From NCBI GenBank assembly GCA_037954325.1, contig JBBMNZ010000001.1, positions 5,324,374 through 5,388,373 of the forward strand: DNA of 64,000 nt. The letters are read 5' to 3'. Positions within the stretch are counted from its first letter, which is position 1. Each line of letters opens with the position of its first letter. This DNA comes from Fistularia commersonii (lineage: Eukaryota; Chordata; Actinopteri; Syngnathiformes; Fistulariidae). Positions 1 to 13,020 of this stretch are shown in pieces. Below the pieces are notes generated by a model. That model was not told where the DNA came from. It saw only the letters and a program-made list of their open reading frames with translations, and ran no database searches. The translations under genes were made by a program, and so were the position numbers.

Positions 1-174
1 AAATATTTTTATTGTAAAGGAATTTTTAGGTTAAATCTGTGTTTTTCCTACAACCAAATGGTTTTTAATTTACGATAACACATCACGCACCCAAGGGCAT
101 TTGCAAGTTTTTCCCATCAAATTACAACAGGGAACGAGGAGCTAGTCACTTAACTATTAAAAGTGAATACAGAT

Positions 175-180
175 TTTATT
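175..180 (-). terminator. Possible poly(A) signal for read-through MED8 form
   Basis: TTTATT on the plus strand is AATAAA on the minus strand, about 200 bases past the read-through stop at 377-379. A second one is at 8-13. Either could end a MED8 transcript that keeps the intron after exon 6, but AT-rich sequence yields such hexamers by chance. Confidence 0.3.
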
Positions 181-555
181 ATGTACAACTTCTATAATTA
201 CTTTAGATGTGTTTGGGCATCAACATCCCTCAAAGCTGTCTGTTCCTAACACACACGCACACGCTCCCTCTCTCTTCCTTTCTAGGGGGAAGGAGGAAGA
301 ACAGAGCAAACAACGCAGCTGTTTATCTGCAGGACTCTGAGAACAGGTGTGAACCAGGTGAATGATTTGCACACTCTTAGAAGAATTCCCCCCCCAACTG
401 TGGGCTCATGACATAAGACCTTTTAGCGCGTGATGCTGTATATTCAAGCTGGAAACTGAACACACAAGTGATGGATGAAACTCTGGAGGAGCCACGTCGC
501 CACACAAGATTCAGCAGTAAACTGTCAGGCAACCTGCTGACCCAACTCTTCCTAC

Positions 556-3060
556 CTGGCTGTCCCTGCTGCTGAGGAGCCACCTGTCCTCCCAGACCTC
601 CCTGTGGGCCCGAACCGCCACCAGTGGTGACCTGCTGTAAGGTCGGACCCCCGCTCATCATAGGCCCTTGTCCAGGGTGTCCTGGGACCACTGGCCCAGG
701 GGGTCTGCACTTGGAGAGCCCCTTGCCGAATGCAACTGCCCCAACCAGAGCATTTGTGTCAGCGTGGTTGAAAGATGGTTTATTCTGTCTAATTGCTGTG
801 AACAAAAAAATAAATGGAGTTTATTTCTATACCAGACTCAGCAATTAGATGAAATGGGACAAACAAACAAAAAAAAAACGTACCTGCACTCTCAGCATCT
901 CTGTCATCACGGGGATTGTTCAGCTTCTCTAGAAGGTTAGAGCATAACTTATTCAATGTTTGGATCTGCTTCTGTGGAGGAGAGAAATAAACACAGGAAA
1001 TAAAAGACTCATTTGTATTGATCTTGGCAAAACAAGGTGTCAATTGGCACTGAATAACTTCTGATATCAGACTATGTTTTTTTAAATTTTGCAAAATGAA
1101 AATCATACCCGTCAGCAATCATTTGATTATTTTCAAAGTCAATTAGCGGGGAATCAATTTTACTCATATATTCATTTTAGTAATGTCTGTACCACTAATC
1201 CAGCTAACAGGGTTGGGGAGCTGTAGCCAATCCCAGCTTTCATTGGGGCAAAAGAAGGGGTTTAGCCTGGACCTGTCACCTATCAATCCCTGGGTCACAT
1301 ATGGAGACATTCAAATGTTCACAACTAAAGACAAATTAGTCTGTTTTTTTGTGTCATAATTATACAAGTAATAATCAAAAAACCTTTTGCATGTAGATAA
1401 AATATAACAAAGATATTCTTCATTACATTAGGGACACAGAGTGTGTATTTGTGGTCGATTCATTAATGCTAAATCTATAAATCCCTGTGCTGAATAAGAT
1501 ATTTGGTGCTTTTTACTCAAGTGGAAAAGACTAATTCAGCCTGACCTGCGCCACCTCCGGTCCGATGCGTGTGGCCTCAGCACTGAGCTGCTTCTCCTGC
1601 TCCTCCACCTCTGGGTCCGGCTTGGTGCGCAGGTAATCCGGCACAATCTCATGGCTGAACACCGGGACCCGCTGCTCTGTCAGTTTCTACCATGCAGGGC
1701 ACAAACACAGGTGATATTCAAACACGTCCCCCAGACATAAGGAGAGCGACAAACTACCCCTTACTGGACAGTGACTGACACCCACCGCGAGGTCCTCGTC
1801 CCGGTCCTGAGACAGAAGCACCGGGATTATGACCTGGTTGCGAAAGGACGGCGTCTTCTCATTCTTGAGGAGCTTGTTGATGGTGTTGAGTTGACCCGAC
1901 AGGAGGGCAAAGTTGTCTAACACAGAGGGCCTGAGCAACACAAGCACAGCCCCTACTGAAAACACTTGATTTCCACACCAAACGTTACAGGTCACTCCAA
2001 ATCCTCCAGTGAGGAAGTAATGGAAACTCAAAATTATGAAGCCGTTTCTCATGCAGTGATGACACCATTCATTTTGTTTCTGTGTGTACATTAAACAAAT
2101 CTTAAACCTCTAATTCTTCTACCTGTCTTGAAATCGCTATAATAATGAATGAAAATGCTCATTAGGTCTTTAGTTCACATTTTAGGGTACTCTGTGCTTT
2201 ATTCAAATGTAATTTGTCTATAATTTATAAATATTGACAAAATGCACTGTCTTAATCAGTAATGTGGTATTCTAAAAGGTCATTTTGGCAATTTGTTAGG
2301 TAATTAATTCATTGTCCAACTGCCAAACAAGCAGAGGCAGTAGACCAAGGAGGTCATTTTCAAGTCTGGTCTTGGCATATATTTGGGAACTTTAGTTTGT
2401 TTGATATGTATGGTTCTTTTTTTTTCTTAACATATATAACTGCATTGGGGATAAAATTTCACAATGTCTTTGAAACAATAAGATACAGTACAACCGCCAC
2501 ATTCAAAAGCAGAGGTATACAAATTGTTTACTTTGAATCTGACTAGATGACTTGTTTGCACCAGGGTAGAAATAAATATGATAAAAATGCTGTTTCAAAT
2601 CCGTAAGATAGAAGCTCTGTGCTTTAACTGACCATGTAAGCCGCTCGTATTCATTTTCCAACTTGTAGATAAAGCTGTGCAGCGCGTTTTTAACGTGAGC
2701 CACCCGGGAGATGAGCGACTCTACCGACGCCTCCAGCTGCTTCTCCTCTCGTTGCTGACGGAAACACACACAATTAATGCCCGAGAAAGACTATTAAACG
2801 ACACAAAACTGGCATCAAATGTGTGTTTAACTTCGTGGAATCGCTGGCTTAATTGTTATGCTAACCCGGCTAGTCGTTTGCTAGCTAGGCAGGTTAGCAC
2901 TCCGGACACCCCCGCTTCCAAAGAACGCCGGAAGCACCACAAACTTACAAGCAGTAAGACTCTAATTTCTTAATGGATTGAAATTGACCTGAATTAATTT
3001 AACTACATCAAACTAAGCAAAAAATATGATACACGGGCTAGTTTATAAAATTACCTGCAT
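556..3060 (-). CDS. MED8: Mediator complex subunit 8 (3' end incomplete)
   Basis: MED8 is a head-module subunit of Mediator, the nuclear co-activator that links transcription factors to RNA polymerase II. Coding exons read on the minus strand: 3055-3060 (only Met-Gln), 2633-2754, 1786-1930, 1546-1686, 884-971 and 556-795, all with GT-AG borders and matching phases. Recognisable family segments are EEKQLEAS, KLENEYERLTW, LLSGQLNTINKLLKNEKTP, QVIIPVLLS, IQTLNKLCSNLLEKL and the Gly/Pro/Gln-rich tail with FGKGLSKCRPPGP. About 248 codons are present. The expected last exon, a short basic tail of about 20 residues, was not found to the left. Either it lies beyond the window edge or the exon at 556-795 reads through its donor to a stop at 377. 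The start is fixed by the ATG of the two-codon first exon. Orthology is confident; the C-terminus is not. Confidence 0.93.
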
Positions 3061-4471
3061 TGTTGTCCCGAAAATCTATCGCAGTCAATTGACCGCAATC
3101 GTTAGAATTACTTCCGGGGCATCCCTATCAAAATAAAAGCACGAAAAATCTCGATACCTCGAATTTTGTTGATGGATGCGACCAAGACAAGTTCACTGTT
3201 GTCTTCCACAATGTTGTACTTGTGTTTCATTTAATTCAGTACCCATTTTGATATTTTCATATGAATGAAGTTTCTGATGAGAATATTATTTCTGGTTCTG
3301 TGTGGGTCGCATTCCGTTTAAATTGATATGTCCTTTTTTGAAAATAGCGTAATGCAAAGTGGACTAAATTAACAAATCATTTAAGAGTGTATAGTAGCAC
3401 TATTACTTTTAAGCCAGACTCTAAAAATCTCTACACATGAATGAACTACTGTACAATACAAGATGAGTGTTTTATTTATTCATTTATGTATAACCATTCA
3501 CTTTCAGGTATTATTTTCTGTGTGAACCTTTCATATTTATTGGAGTATTTTACATTTACCAAAGCAGCTGAGCACTTAGTTCACCACTGTTTATTAATTA
3601 TATCTGTAGGGATTCATTACTGCAGACAGCACCATCAGTGTGTAGAAGTAAACTTCATGGATAAACAGGATTATCCTTGCTTCTTAAAAGCACGTTGGTC
3701 CGAAACTTATTATTCAGATAACTACCTAAATCAGGCACAGAATGAAAAATAAACACTATTAAAAATCAAGAAATAGTGCATGTTGAAAATCTCTGATTGA
3801 AGAATAATTTATTAACCCGTGTTAAATGCACAACTACTTGACATGCATTTTTGTTAAGATTATCTGGAAAGGATATATTTGCATTTTTATCTCCTGGCTC
3901 TCCCTGTTCCTGCCTGAGTTCCCTCCATGCTCTCAGTCTTCCACCCAGTCCAAAAACAGTCAGTAAGTTATTGAAGACTCAATAGTCCATAGGTGTAAAT
4001 GAGAGTGAATGGATTGATGTCTCTATGTGTAGCCCTGTAATTGACAGGTGACCCATCTAGGATAAACACAAGTTGCCTGGACCGAAGTCAGCTCCAGTGG
4101 GCTGCAACTCTCCTGAGGCCACATGAGCCAGACAAGTGGTATAAAAATGAATGGATAGGAATATATTTTTCAGATACAATTACTTTGTAAAAACAGAGAG
4201 GAGTGTGCTGTTTATAATCAACAGCATCAATAATAAAGTACAATGTCAAACAAGTACTTGTGGTTTGAATGTACCTGGTTTCCAGAAAATGAGAACTGAC
4301 TATTTAATATGTGTGCAAATTACCTGTGATTCACCCTCAGAGTCATATTTGTCACTTTGATTCTGCTATCACATCAGTAGAGAAGCAGATGAAATCTATC
4401 TAGCACTGTCTGCCTGTCACATTTAATCTCAGAGGCAGCAAATTACCCAGGACACATTGTACAAACAGGAA
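3061..4471. other. Intergenic MED8-ALDH9A1 spacer
   Basis: AT-rich spacer without a convincing exon. An ETS-type motif (ACTTCCGG, about 3110-3117) lies just upstream of the MED8 start and fits its promoter. A short eroded L2/SINE-like piece in reverse orientation lies at about 3990-4135. Nothing else stands out. Confidence 0.5.
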
Positions 4472-4477
4472 TTTATT
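4472..4477 (-). terminator. Poly(A) signal of ALDH9A1
   Basis: AATAAA on the minus strand about 250 bases after the ALDH9A1 stop codon; a suitable distance for a short 3' UTR. Confidence 0.55.
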
Positions 4478-4728
4478 CTCTTGAAAAGGGAAGGACACTT
4501 AAAAACTGACATCAACACAAACCTTGTTTTTTCATTCCTCTCAAAAGGGTTTCTTCTGCTAGGATTCAATTTCTGTATCTGTGAGCACATCAGCCTCTGA
4601 CCTCTTGTCAGGGGTTTGTGAGTTTTGACATCATGGGTTCTATTGATTTCTTCATCCGGTGGATGGAAATAGAGGGACTCTGGCTCGGTCAGGTGAGGTC
4701 ATGTACCGGTAATCTGGAGTGTGGCTCT

Positions 4729-7700
4729 TCAGAAGAGGCTGTCAACATCGCCCATTTCCACAACCACGGTCTTCAGCTGGGAGTAGTACTCGATCGTAAC
4801 CAGTCCATTCTCCCGGCCGAAGCCTGGAGAACACAGCAGCGTCAAGTTATTCTAATTCATCCCAGTCAACACGATGAATGTAATGGAAGGGCCTTCAGAT
4901 GATCAAAATATCCTACCTGACATCTTGTATCCTCCGAAAGGCACCTCCACAGGGCTGATATTGTAGTTGTTGATGAAACAGGTTCCTGCTTCCAGCTTCT
5001 CAGCCACACGGTGAGCTCTTGAAATGTCCCTGCAGACAGATGGAACGTGGAACATGGAACGTGCACAATGAGTTCCACTTAGCTGCTGCCAAGTTTATTG
5101 CTTGCTCAAATGGAGTAACCTTATTTTCAAGGCTACATTGCATCAGTTGATGGCAACACACTGCTGAGCCAGGAGAAAAAAGTGTTTCCTGTATGTGTCC
5201 ATTCTGCTGACCTGGTGAAGACCCCTGAAGCCAGTCCAAATGTGGTGTTGTTGGCCCTCCTGAGCACTTCTTCCTCCGTGTCAAACGGTAAAACGGACAT
5301 GACAGGGCCAAAGATCTCCTCCCTCACGCAGGTCATGTCGTCCCTGCAGTTATCTGGCAGTGAAGAAAAAGCACCGGGTGTCTTTGTGCAGAAGTCTTAC
5401 ATACCATTATCTGCTAGCCAAGAACGCTGGGCCAACGGGACACAACTGATTGGCACCACAGAATATTTTCCCACTGATTTCAGTACACAGCTCAGCCACA
5501 TATTTGACTCAAAGAGGGTGGGATCGAATATTCTTAAAAACTTCTGTGGTGTTAGTGATCATTTCGACCATGTTCAGGCTGGATTAAGATGAATTTTAGA
5601 CACAACCATTTTAATATTTCTTTCTCTCATAATGTGGAGCGGCATATCTACACTGTTCACATTTGTGATTTATGCCGCTTCCTAAAGTTATCATGACGCA
5701 GTAACACCAACAAAAAATTTAACTGATTTCTCTCCAACAGATGGATAACAGGTGATTTGATTTCAGTCCAGCAACAACAAATTACTTTTACACTCATCCA
5801 AGCCTTTTGTAAATCCTTCAAGGAACAGCAGCTGTTTTTGGACACTTGAAGTTTTCCAAAACTGAAAACTGACACAGTTTCCACTGGGAGCCAATGTGAT
5901 TTTCTTTCATTTAATACTAGACACAATACTTGCAAGGGAAAAATGCTAAGTTATTTTTCAAGTTACTTTATTGCATTGTTGAAGTATATTTACACGGGTA
6001 ACTATCTATAGGAATATGACCTACTAAGCCAAAGACAGCTAAAATGAAAAGACAGACCACTGGACATTCACATGCCGACATACCAAGTACACAAGGAGAC
6101 ATGAAGTACCCTCCTTTCAGTTTGGGATCACTGGGGACAAACGGTTCTCCTCCACAAAGCACTTTGGCTCCCTAGAACAACAGGCCCACAAGTCATTCTC
6201 GGCAAAGTAGTTGAGGTAAACCTCCAACATGAAGAAGGAAACACAGGGCACCTCTTTCTTGGCCTGGCTGACAAACCCCAGCACTTTGTCCAGCTGTGGC
6301 TTGGTGACCAGGGCGCCCATTCGCGTCCCGTCCAGTAAGGGGTCTCCAACAGGGATGACCTTGGTCCTCTTAACCACCTCTTCCAGAAACTGTGGCATGA
6401 TCTCCCTCTGGACAAACACCCTGGTGCCATTGCAGCAAACCTACACAAAGTAGACCAACCCCATTAGAGGTAATAGGGTTCGGATTGATGTGGCAACTGT
6501 TTGTTTTTGTGAGGGGGGGGCTCACCTGACCCTGTGTGAGGAAGTTGGCCATGAGGGCTCCCCTCACAGCATTCTCCAGCTCACAGTCTTTGAAGATGAT
6601 GAGAGGAGATTTCCCCCCGAGCTCCAGGGTCACCTGCTTCACATTCTTCGCGGACATTTCCATCACCTGTGATGTGATACATCAGCATTGACCACAGACG
6701 TTTGAGAAATACACACACATATATATATCTGGGATGAGAGACTAGAACATTTTGACAGTGTTAGAGACAGATGGAGTGAGATGGTCAAAAAGATGACCTT
6801 TTTGCCTGTTGGCACGCTGCCAGTGAAAGACACTTTGGCGACCATTGGGTGATGGCAGAGCAGGGTTCCAGTCTCAGCACCACCTTGCACCACACAGAAG
6901 AGCCCATCGGGGACACCTGCCTCCTTGTAGATCTCAGCCAGTATGACAGCGGTAACTGGGGTGAACGGGGAGGGCTTAAACACCATGGCGTTACCTAAAA
7001 CATTTAAAAAAAGCAGGAAAGCGCACAATACAGGTTACTGTGGACACAGTAGAATTCATAAACACTGGACATGGTCGCCACTCAAGCGGAAATGATCGGT
7101 GGAAACATCATGACAGTGTGAGACAGAAACTCACCGCATGCCAGGGCAGGCGCAGACTTCCAGGAGGCTATCTGAAATGGGTAGTTAAATGCACCGATGC
7201 CCACACACACGCCGAGGGGCTCCCGCCTGGTGTACGCAAATGCCCCACCGGGCAGCTGGATGTGCTGGCCTGTAGGTTTTGATAAACACAGTCTACTAAA
7301 ATTCTGTCATCCAGCTAGTGGTTATCCTTGTTAAGATCTTTTTCAATATCAAAATCTGGCAACTGGACTTGATATTTTAATGAGGACAAACAAACAGATG
7401 AAGTAGAATGTAATCATACAGAAGAACTTCTGGTTATTATGACAAAGAAGGGATGAATGTGATGCTATTTTCTCTTCAAATGTCCAAATTCAGGAGACAC
7501 CACCTGAATCTCAGCTGCAGGACCTGGTGTAATGATGTGTTTAGATCAGATCAGTGCTGGGAGTTCCTTCCATGGTCACCAGCTACAATGCTAGCAGAGA
7601 CACTACATGTCAATGTTTCCCCAGCTCGTCGCAGTTTGAGATGTCGCTCGCATTTACCCCAACCCATTTCTGCATTTGGAGTGGATACAAACAATAAAAA

Positions 7701-8909
7701 ACCCACCAGCAAGAGTTCCAGCCACACCAGCGTAGTACTCGATACACTGCCAGGCAATATCAATATCCACCAGAGCTTCGGTGATGGGCTTCCCATTGTT
7801 GATCACCTCCAGCTTTGCTATCTTTTCTCTCCGTTCCTGTTTAGATTTTAACACCAACGACAAGTTTGCATAACTTTGGCAACATTAATATGCTCACTTG
7901 AGTGCTTTCAGTTGTGTAATGATTAACATATTAAGGCAGGTGTTCTGTCTGCTGTTGTGCAAAAGCAACAGGTAGGACTTTGAGCAAATTTGGTCCAGGG
8001 GGAGAGGGTATGTTAATGACTAACCAGTGGCTTATTGAAGAATCTAATAGTCTGACACCATTTAAGTTGTACAACAGAGAAAGAAGACGGGATAAGTGTG
8101 TAGTGGACATGGCACGTCTGCTTGACCCGCTCACCCTGATTATGCGGGCGGCCTCCAGCATCACCCGAGCTCTCTCCATGCCTGCCATCTTGCTCCACGT
8201 CAGGTAGGCGGCATGGGCACTCTTGATGGCCTCATCAACCTCCGCCTGACCGCAAGGCGGCAGCTGGCACAATACTCGGCCTGGGGGGGGTGGACACAAC
8301 ACATGTACATTCACCAGGGGGACACGTGGATGGTGCTTTTGTTAACCGGCAAAGAGAAATGAACAAATACTGTGATTTATTGTTTTAACAAAACTAAAGA
8401 GGCCTGGGGGAAAGCTTCTATATCACATTAGTGGTGAAAAGAACCAGAACAGAAGGGCGGGGGCTGTGTTATGCAACAGTTGGCCTCAGATGACCGGACC
8501 GCATGTCACCAGGCAAAACTGTATATCGTTACATTGGTTACATTTATTTTTAAGATCTAAAACTTTTAAATTCAAAAAAGAATATTTATGTTTTTCATGA
8601 TGTTTTTTTTGACATGATGGCATACTTAGATTGTAAGGGAAGTTTTGTTTGGGCCCCCCAACAGACCCTTGAACCATCATTGCCGATGACAAACCACTGA
8701 CCCTGATTTAAATTTTAAAAAATACTAATACTACATTATAAATGACAAAATCACGGGGTTAATTTACCAGTGGCGGGCTCGTACACCGGCTCGGCCTTCG
8801 CCTCCTGCCCGCCTCTCACCCGACTTCCACCCCAGAAGTTGAGCGGCTCGGTCACCGCCAGGGTGCCCGTCGAGGCTTCGGCCGCGGCGTTTAGGAGCGA
8901 CTGGGACAT
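4729..8909 (-). CDS. ALDH9A1: 4-trimethylaminobutyraldehyde dehydrogenase
   Basis: Cytosolic NAD-dependent aldehyde dehydrogenase that oxidises 4-trimethylaminobutyraldehyde in carnitine synthesis and also betaine aldehyde and aminobutyraldehyde. Eleven coding exons on the minus strand: 8768-8909, 8135-8280, 7707-7836, 7135-7269, 6798-6994, 6526-6666, 6252-6440, 6084-6171, 5212-5353, 4917-5029 and 4729-4823, giving 505 codons and a stop, close to the family's usual length of about 494-518. Visible motifs: nucleotide-binding FTGSVPTG (about 241-248), general base Glu265 in TLELGGKSP, catalytic Cys in the GQVCCNG block (299-300, across exons 6 and 7), EEIFGPVMS and PFGGYKMSGFGREN near the end. 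The first ATG in frame is at 8909. The donor after exon 7 (GTGCCC) is weak but needed for frame. A partial decayed copy of exons 9-10 lies upstream at about 10.6-10.9 kb. Confidence 0.97.
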
Positions 8910-9180
8910 TTTCGGGTCAGAAGTCCTGCCTGGAGAAGCCACAAGTCGGAGGAAGAGGGGTGAAAAAGAAAAACATTCAAGGAAAAAAAAACAGAGGCGC
9001 TTCGTTACAGAAAACGTTCAAGCTAGCCCGCTCCGCGAAGCCGGTAATTAGCAGCAGCTTTGACTGTCGTATAACGGCGGAAACAGCGAGGGACTCACCG
9101 AGACGGTTCGACCAAAACCACCACAACGGAGTCCGCAGGCGAACTAGAACGACTGGAGGAAGAGCTGAGACACACCTACC

Positions 9181-9365
<185 letters not shown>

Positions 9366-10560
9366 GGTGTCGCGTACCCTCGGGATGTGGGGACTACATT
9401 TCCCAGAATCCAACTCACTTCCGCCCCAAGAGGACCAATGAGCGTGAATAGATACTGTTACAGCATCCAGTGTTTCTCAATTATTTTCTGTTACTTAAGA
9501 AAACATTTCGCCATAAATAGTATAATTCGACGATACAATTGTTATTTGTACACCTCTGCATAGGTGTATCCTTATTGTTGTAAAGAAAAAATATATATAC
9601 AAATCAACTTGCAACAAAGAATAACTTTATTAACATTGTTTTTTTAGTCTGCAGCAGAAAAGATTTAAAGTGCATCAGTTTGCCTGAAATTTGCCACCTA
9701 TTGGTGGCAATTGCAATTGCAATTGCATTTTATTCTAGAAAAGAGCCCACCCCCTGCATCGTGTTTTATATTATCATATAAAATGTGTGTGTAATCACCA
9801 ATTGATGATTTTTATTTAGAGAAAGAAATTAAAATTGTGGCAACTCAAGCAACCGACTACTGATGTATTTTATTTTGTGCGAGATGGGAGGCTTCACCAT
9901 TGAAGGAATTTTTATACATTGCTCGTTGTTTTGATCATTATCAGCACAGCTCATCCTGTTCAACTGCCCGCTGAGATTGGAGCCAAATAATAGATTATGT
10001 AGAAAAAAAATAAAAGAAGTGCATGGAGGAGATGACACCATTGACTGGATAGTTAAGCCAATTCCCAGCCGTGGAAGGGGTGGGGTTTAGCCTGGACCAT
10101 CACCTGTCAATCACAGGACCGCAAATAGACACATATGACCATCCAACCGCTCATTCACACCTATGGACAATTCAGAGTCTACAAAGAACCTACTGACTTT
10201 CGGAGGAAGAGAAAGAACCCAGTCAGCCACAAGAGCAAGCAGATACCTCGATGTTGTGTATTGAGAGTGCTGGCCTGCGACCTGCCATGAGGACGTGGTG
10301 CAGCCGGTTGTCACCAGTGCATCCGGTGTAACAATCATGGTATCGACTCACGAGTGTGTTTATGTATTTCATCAGGGTCCAGATTGATTGACCTTCTCAG
10401 AAATGGCGCAGGAAAAGAAGGACATATCTACATGAGAAAAAACAATGGTCTGTGTTTGTCTCATTGTGAGGAACACTTCAGTAGTTTTCACCGGTTTTCG
10501 TCAGTAATTAAAACTCCAAAAAAAGAAGCATTTGCCAAAATTGATGTCTGAGGAAGGCTG
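9366..10560. other. Intergenic spacer with SINE/L2-like remnant
   Basis: No coding exon seen. From about 10062 to 10330 there is an eroded interspersed repeat recognised by the run 'gtcaatcacagg' followed by 'accgctcattcacacctatgg' and 'gacaattcagagtc'-like words, which belong to a family common in teleosts. A short run of three CAATTG-type words lies at about 9707-9726. Confidence 0.5.
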
Positions 10561-10569
10561 ACAAAAAAC

Positions 10570-10890
10570 CTCCCCGCAGACAGATAGAACAATGTTGCAC
10601 AATGGGTTTCACTCAGCGGCTGCCAAAGGTTTAATTACAGCTCAACTGGAATAAACTCCTTATCTTCAAAGTCACATTGCATCACTTGATGGCAGCAAAA
10701 TGCTAAGTCAGGACAAAGAGTATGTGTCTGTCCAGCCGACCTGGTGAAGATCCCAGAGGCCAGTCCAAATACAATGCTGTTGGCTCCCCTGAGCTATCTT
10801 TCATCCTCTGTGGCGGAGGCTAAAGCAGACATGGCGGGGACCAAAGAGCTCTTCCCTCATGCAGGTGAAGTCATCCCTTCTTTGCAGATG
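10570..10890 (-). pseudogene. Decayed duplicate of ALDH9A1 exon 9 and intron 9
   Basis: This stretch aligns co-linearly with 5030-5350 inside ALDH9A1. It carries the start of the exon-10 acceptor region (cgcagacagat), the intron text (catcacttgatggcagca against catcagttgatggcaaca) and most of exon 9 (ctggtgaag, ccagtccaaat and the codons around GPV). Small insertions, for example within the GGGGACC block, break the reading frame. It is non-coding. Because intron sequence is included, it arose by DNA duplication and not by retroposition. The limits are approximate. Confidence 0.85.
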
Positions 10891-12512
10891 GAAAGATCGG
10901 TGACCCAGATAAAGCTATTCTGAAAAAAGAAGCAGCAGGTGACATAATTGCTACAAATAAAATAAACAGAAAGAATAGGGTTGTGGTCGAGACTGGAGCC
11001 AGTAACAGCTGACACTGAAGCAAGAGGTGGGCTTTAACCCATCAACCTGCCAATCACTTGGGCACATGTAGAGATATACAACCAGTCAGCTCCTCATTCA
11101 CACCACGGAGTCTTCAACAAATCTGCTGACTGTTTTTTGATCTTAGGGAGGAAGACAGAGAACCTGGAGAAAAACCAAGCGAGAGAACATAGCTCATGAA
11201 TCCACCTGTAATAGCACTTGTCAGTCCTACATTGCTGTTCACAATCCGCCATAGCCTCATTGATGGTTGTTAGGTTGTTGGTCATTCTCCCCTTAGGGGG
11301 AACAGAATCATTTATCGAAACAACCAAAAAAATGAAAAAACATGCTGCTTCATGTGTTTGTCAAGACCGAGATGCTGCCAGGAACACACACAGACAGGCA
11401 GGACTTTGTTCAAATGTAGGCCAGCAAAGGGAGGTGTTTGGGTTTGTGTGTGTGCAAATTAACAAGGGAGACGACAACGCTGCTTTTAAGATTCCTGACA
11501 GAGATTGGGGGCTCCCACATTTTTCAGCCCTGTCTTTCAACCAAAGCGTGAGACTCTCCCTTTCCCACTTTCTGTTTGAACCATTGGAAACTCTGAATTG
11601 AAATCACCTTAAACTTTAGAGAAGAGGCACCCGATTGTCTACCACCACATTCAGGACAGCTAGTTCTGTACTCAAGTTTATTTGATTGTTATTTATTATT
11701 GTGAGTTTGCACACCCGAAGCTGCGCTAAACATTCACAACATCAATCTGCAATGTCTCAACTTGCACATGTCAACACAGCTGTTTAGATTCCAACTGACA
11801 CTCTTTCAACTTGCACATCCTGTTAGTACTGTTTACATCACTGCATTATTTACTTCTGGCTGCAACCGTATTCCTATTAATTCACAATTGCCTAACTTGC
11901 TTCACTGTGAATGACAAAATAAGAATTTCATTGTGTCAGGTTTCAACTTTGTACATGTGACAATAAACACTTAGCAACCCTTGAAAGTTTTCCTTTTACA
12001 ACAAGAAATGCCCAAATCCAATAACTTCCAATTATCTATGACCTTCTTTTTGGGAACCCCAAACCCAAATAATGCCCTTAACTTAGAACTTAGTGAAGAT
12101 TTTTTCCCCCTTATCAGAAAATAATTAGTAGTACTCATATAAGTACCAGATGTGTACTCAAAACAAGAAATCTAGAATTCCCTTTTTTTCTTAAGATCAT
12201 TATTGGTACAAAAGGGTGTCTGGAATTGCCTTGTTTCTGTTTAAAGCCACTTTCAGATGTGGCAGTAAAACAAACATTTTCGAATAAACATGCCCATGGA
12301 AATTTGGCTCAGACAACTGATGGTTGCAAACCACAGACATGTATGGGGTCAAAGGTCACAGCCAGTCGGTAATGGTTTACTTCCGTGGTTTGCTAAGAGG
12401 GATTCTCAGCGTCTCTTGTCCATACCAAAAGTTACTGAGGGTGTGAATTCCCCAATGCCTCATGACTGCTCAGAGACATGCTGTTATGAAATGTTCAACC
12501 CCAGCGTTTCCT
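10891..12512. other. Intergenic spacer between ALDH9A1 fragment and TMCO1
   Basis: No gene recognised. About 10990-11200 is another eroded copy of the L2/SINE-like repeat. About 11690-11980 looks like the 3' tail of a retroelement: repeated 'ttgcac' words ending in 'gacaataaacac'. The open frame at 12290-12556 has no family look and is probably chance. Confidence 0.4.
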
Positions 12513-12780
12513 CCACCAGGTGGGGGCACTCCCACTCCTTGGGTACGTTACAATAACCCTGACTGCCTTTCCCCATATACTTTCCAGTCTGAATGCCATA
12601 CATAACATCTTACAATAGATGGACGCTGACGTTTAAACATGAATCTGTCGTCTTTTGACAATAATCGACCAAGACTTTGTGGTGAAAATTTTTTACACCA
12701 TTTCAAGACTCCAAATGTTATTCGACGTATAGATGCAAAAAAAAAATGTGGAGGGGGAAAAAAAAAGAAGCGATTTGAAC

Positions 12781-12786
12781 TTTATT
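12781..12786 (-). terminator. Poly(A) signal of TMCO1
   Basis: AATAAA on the minus strand 235 bases after the TMCO1 stop codon, in AT-rich sequence. Confidence 0.5.
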
Positions 12787-13020
12787 CATAAATCTTTTTT
12801 AATTATGAAATTTATAGCAATAATACTGATGGTGGATCAGCTGCCAATTAGCCAATTCGTGATTAAAACACTGCAGATATTCTCCCTCCTCTGCTGACAG
12901 GACAAGCATCATCTTCATTCTCACACAGGACAAGGTTAAATAAACACACACAAGCAATCACATGGCGTGGAGACAGATGGCGCATCTGCTGGGGAGGACG
13001 CTGGCAATCCCACCGAATCA

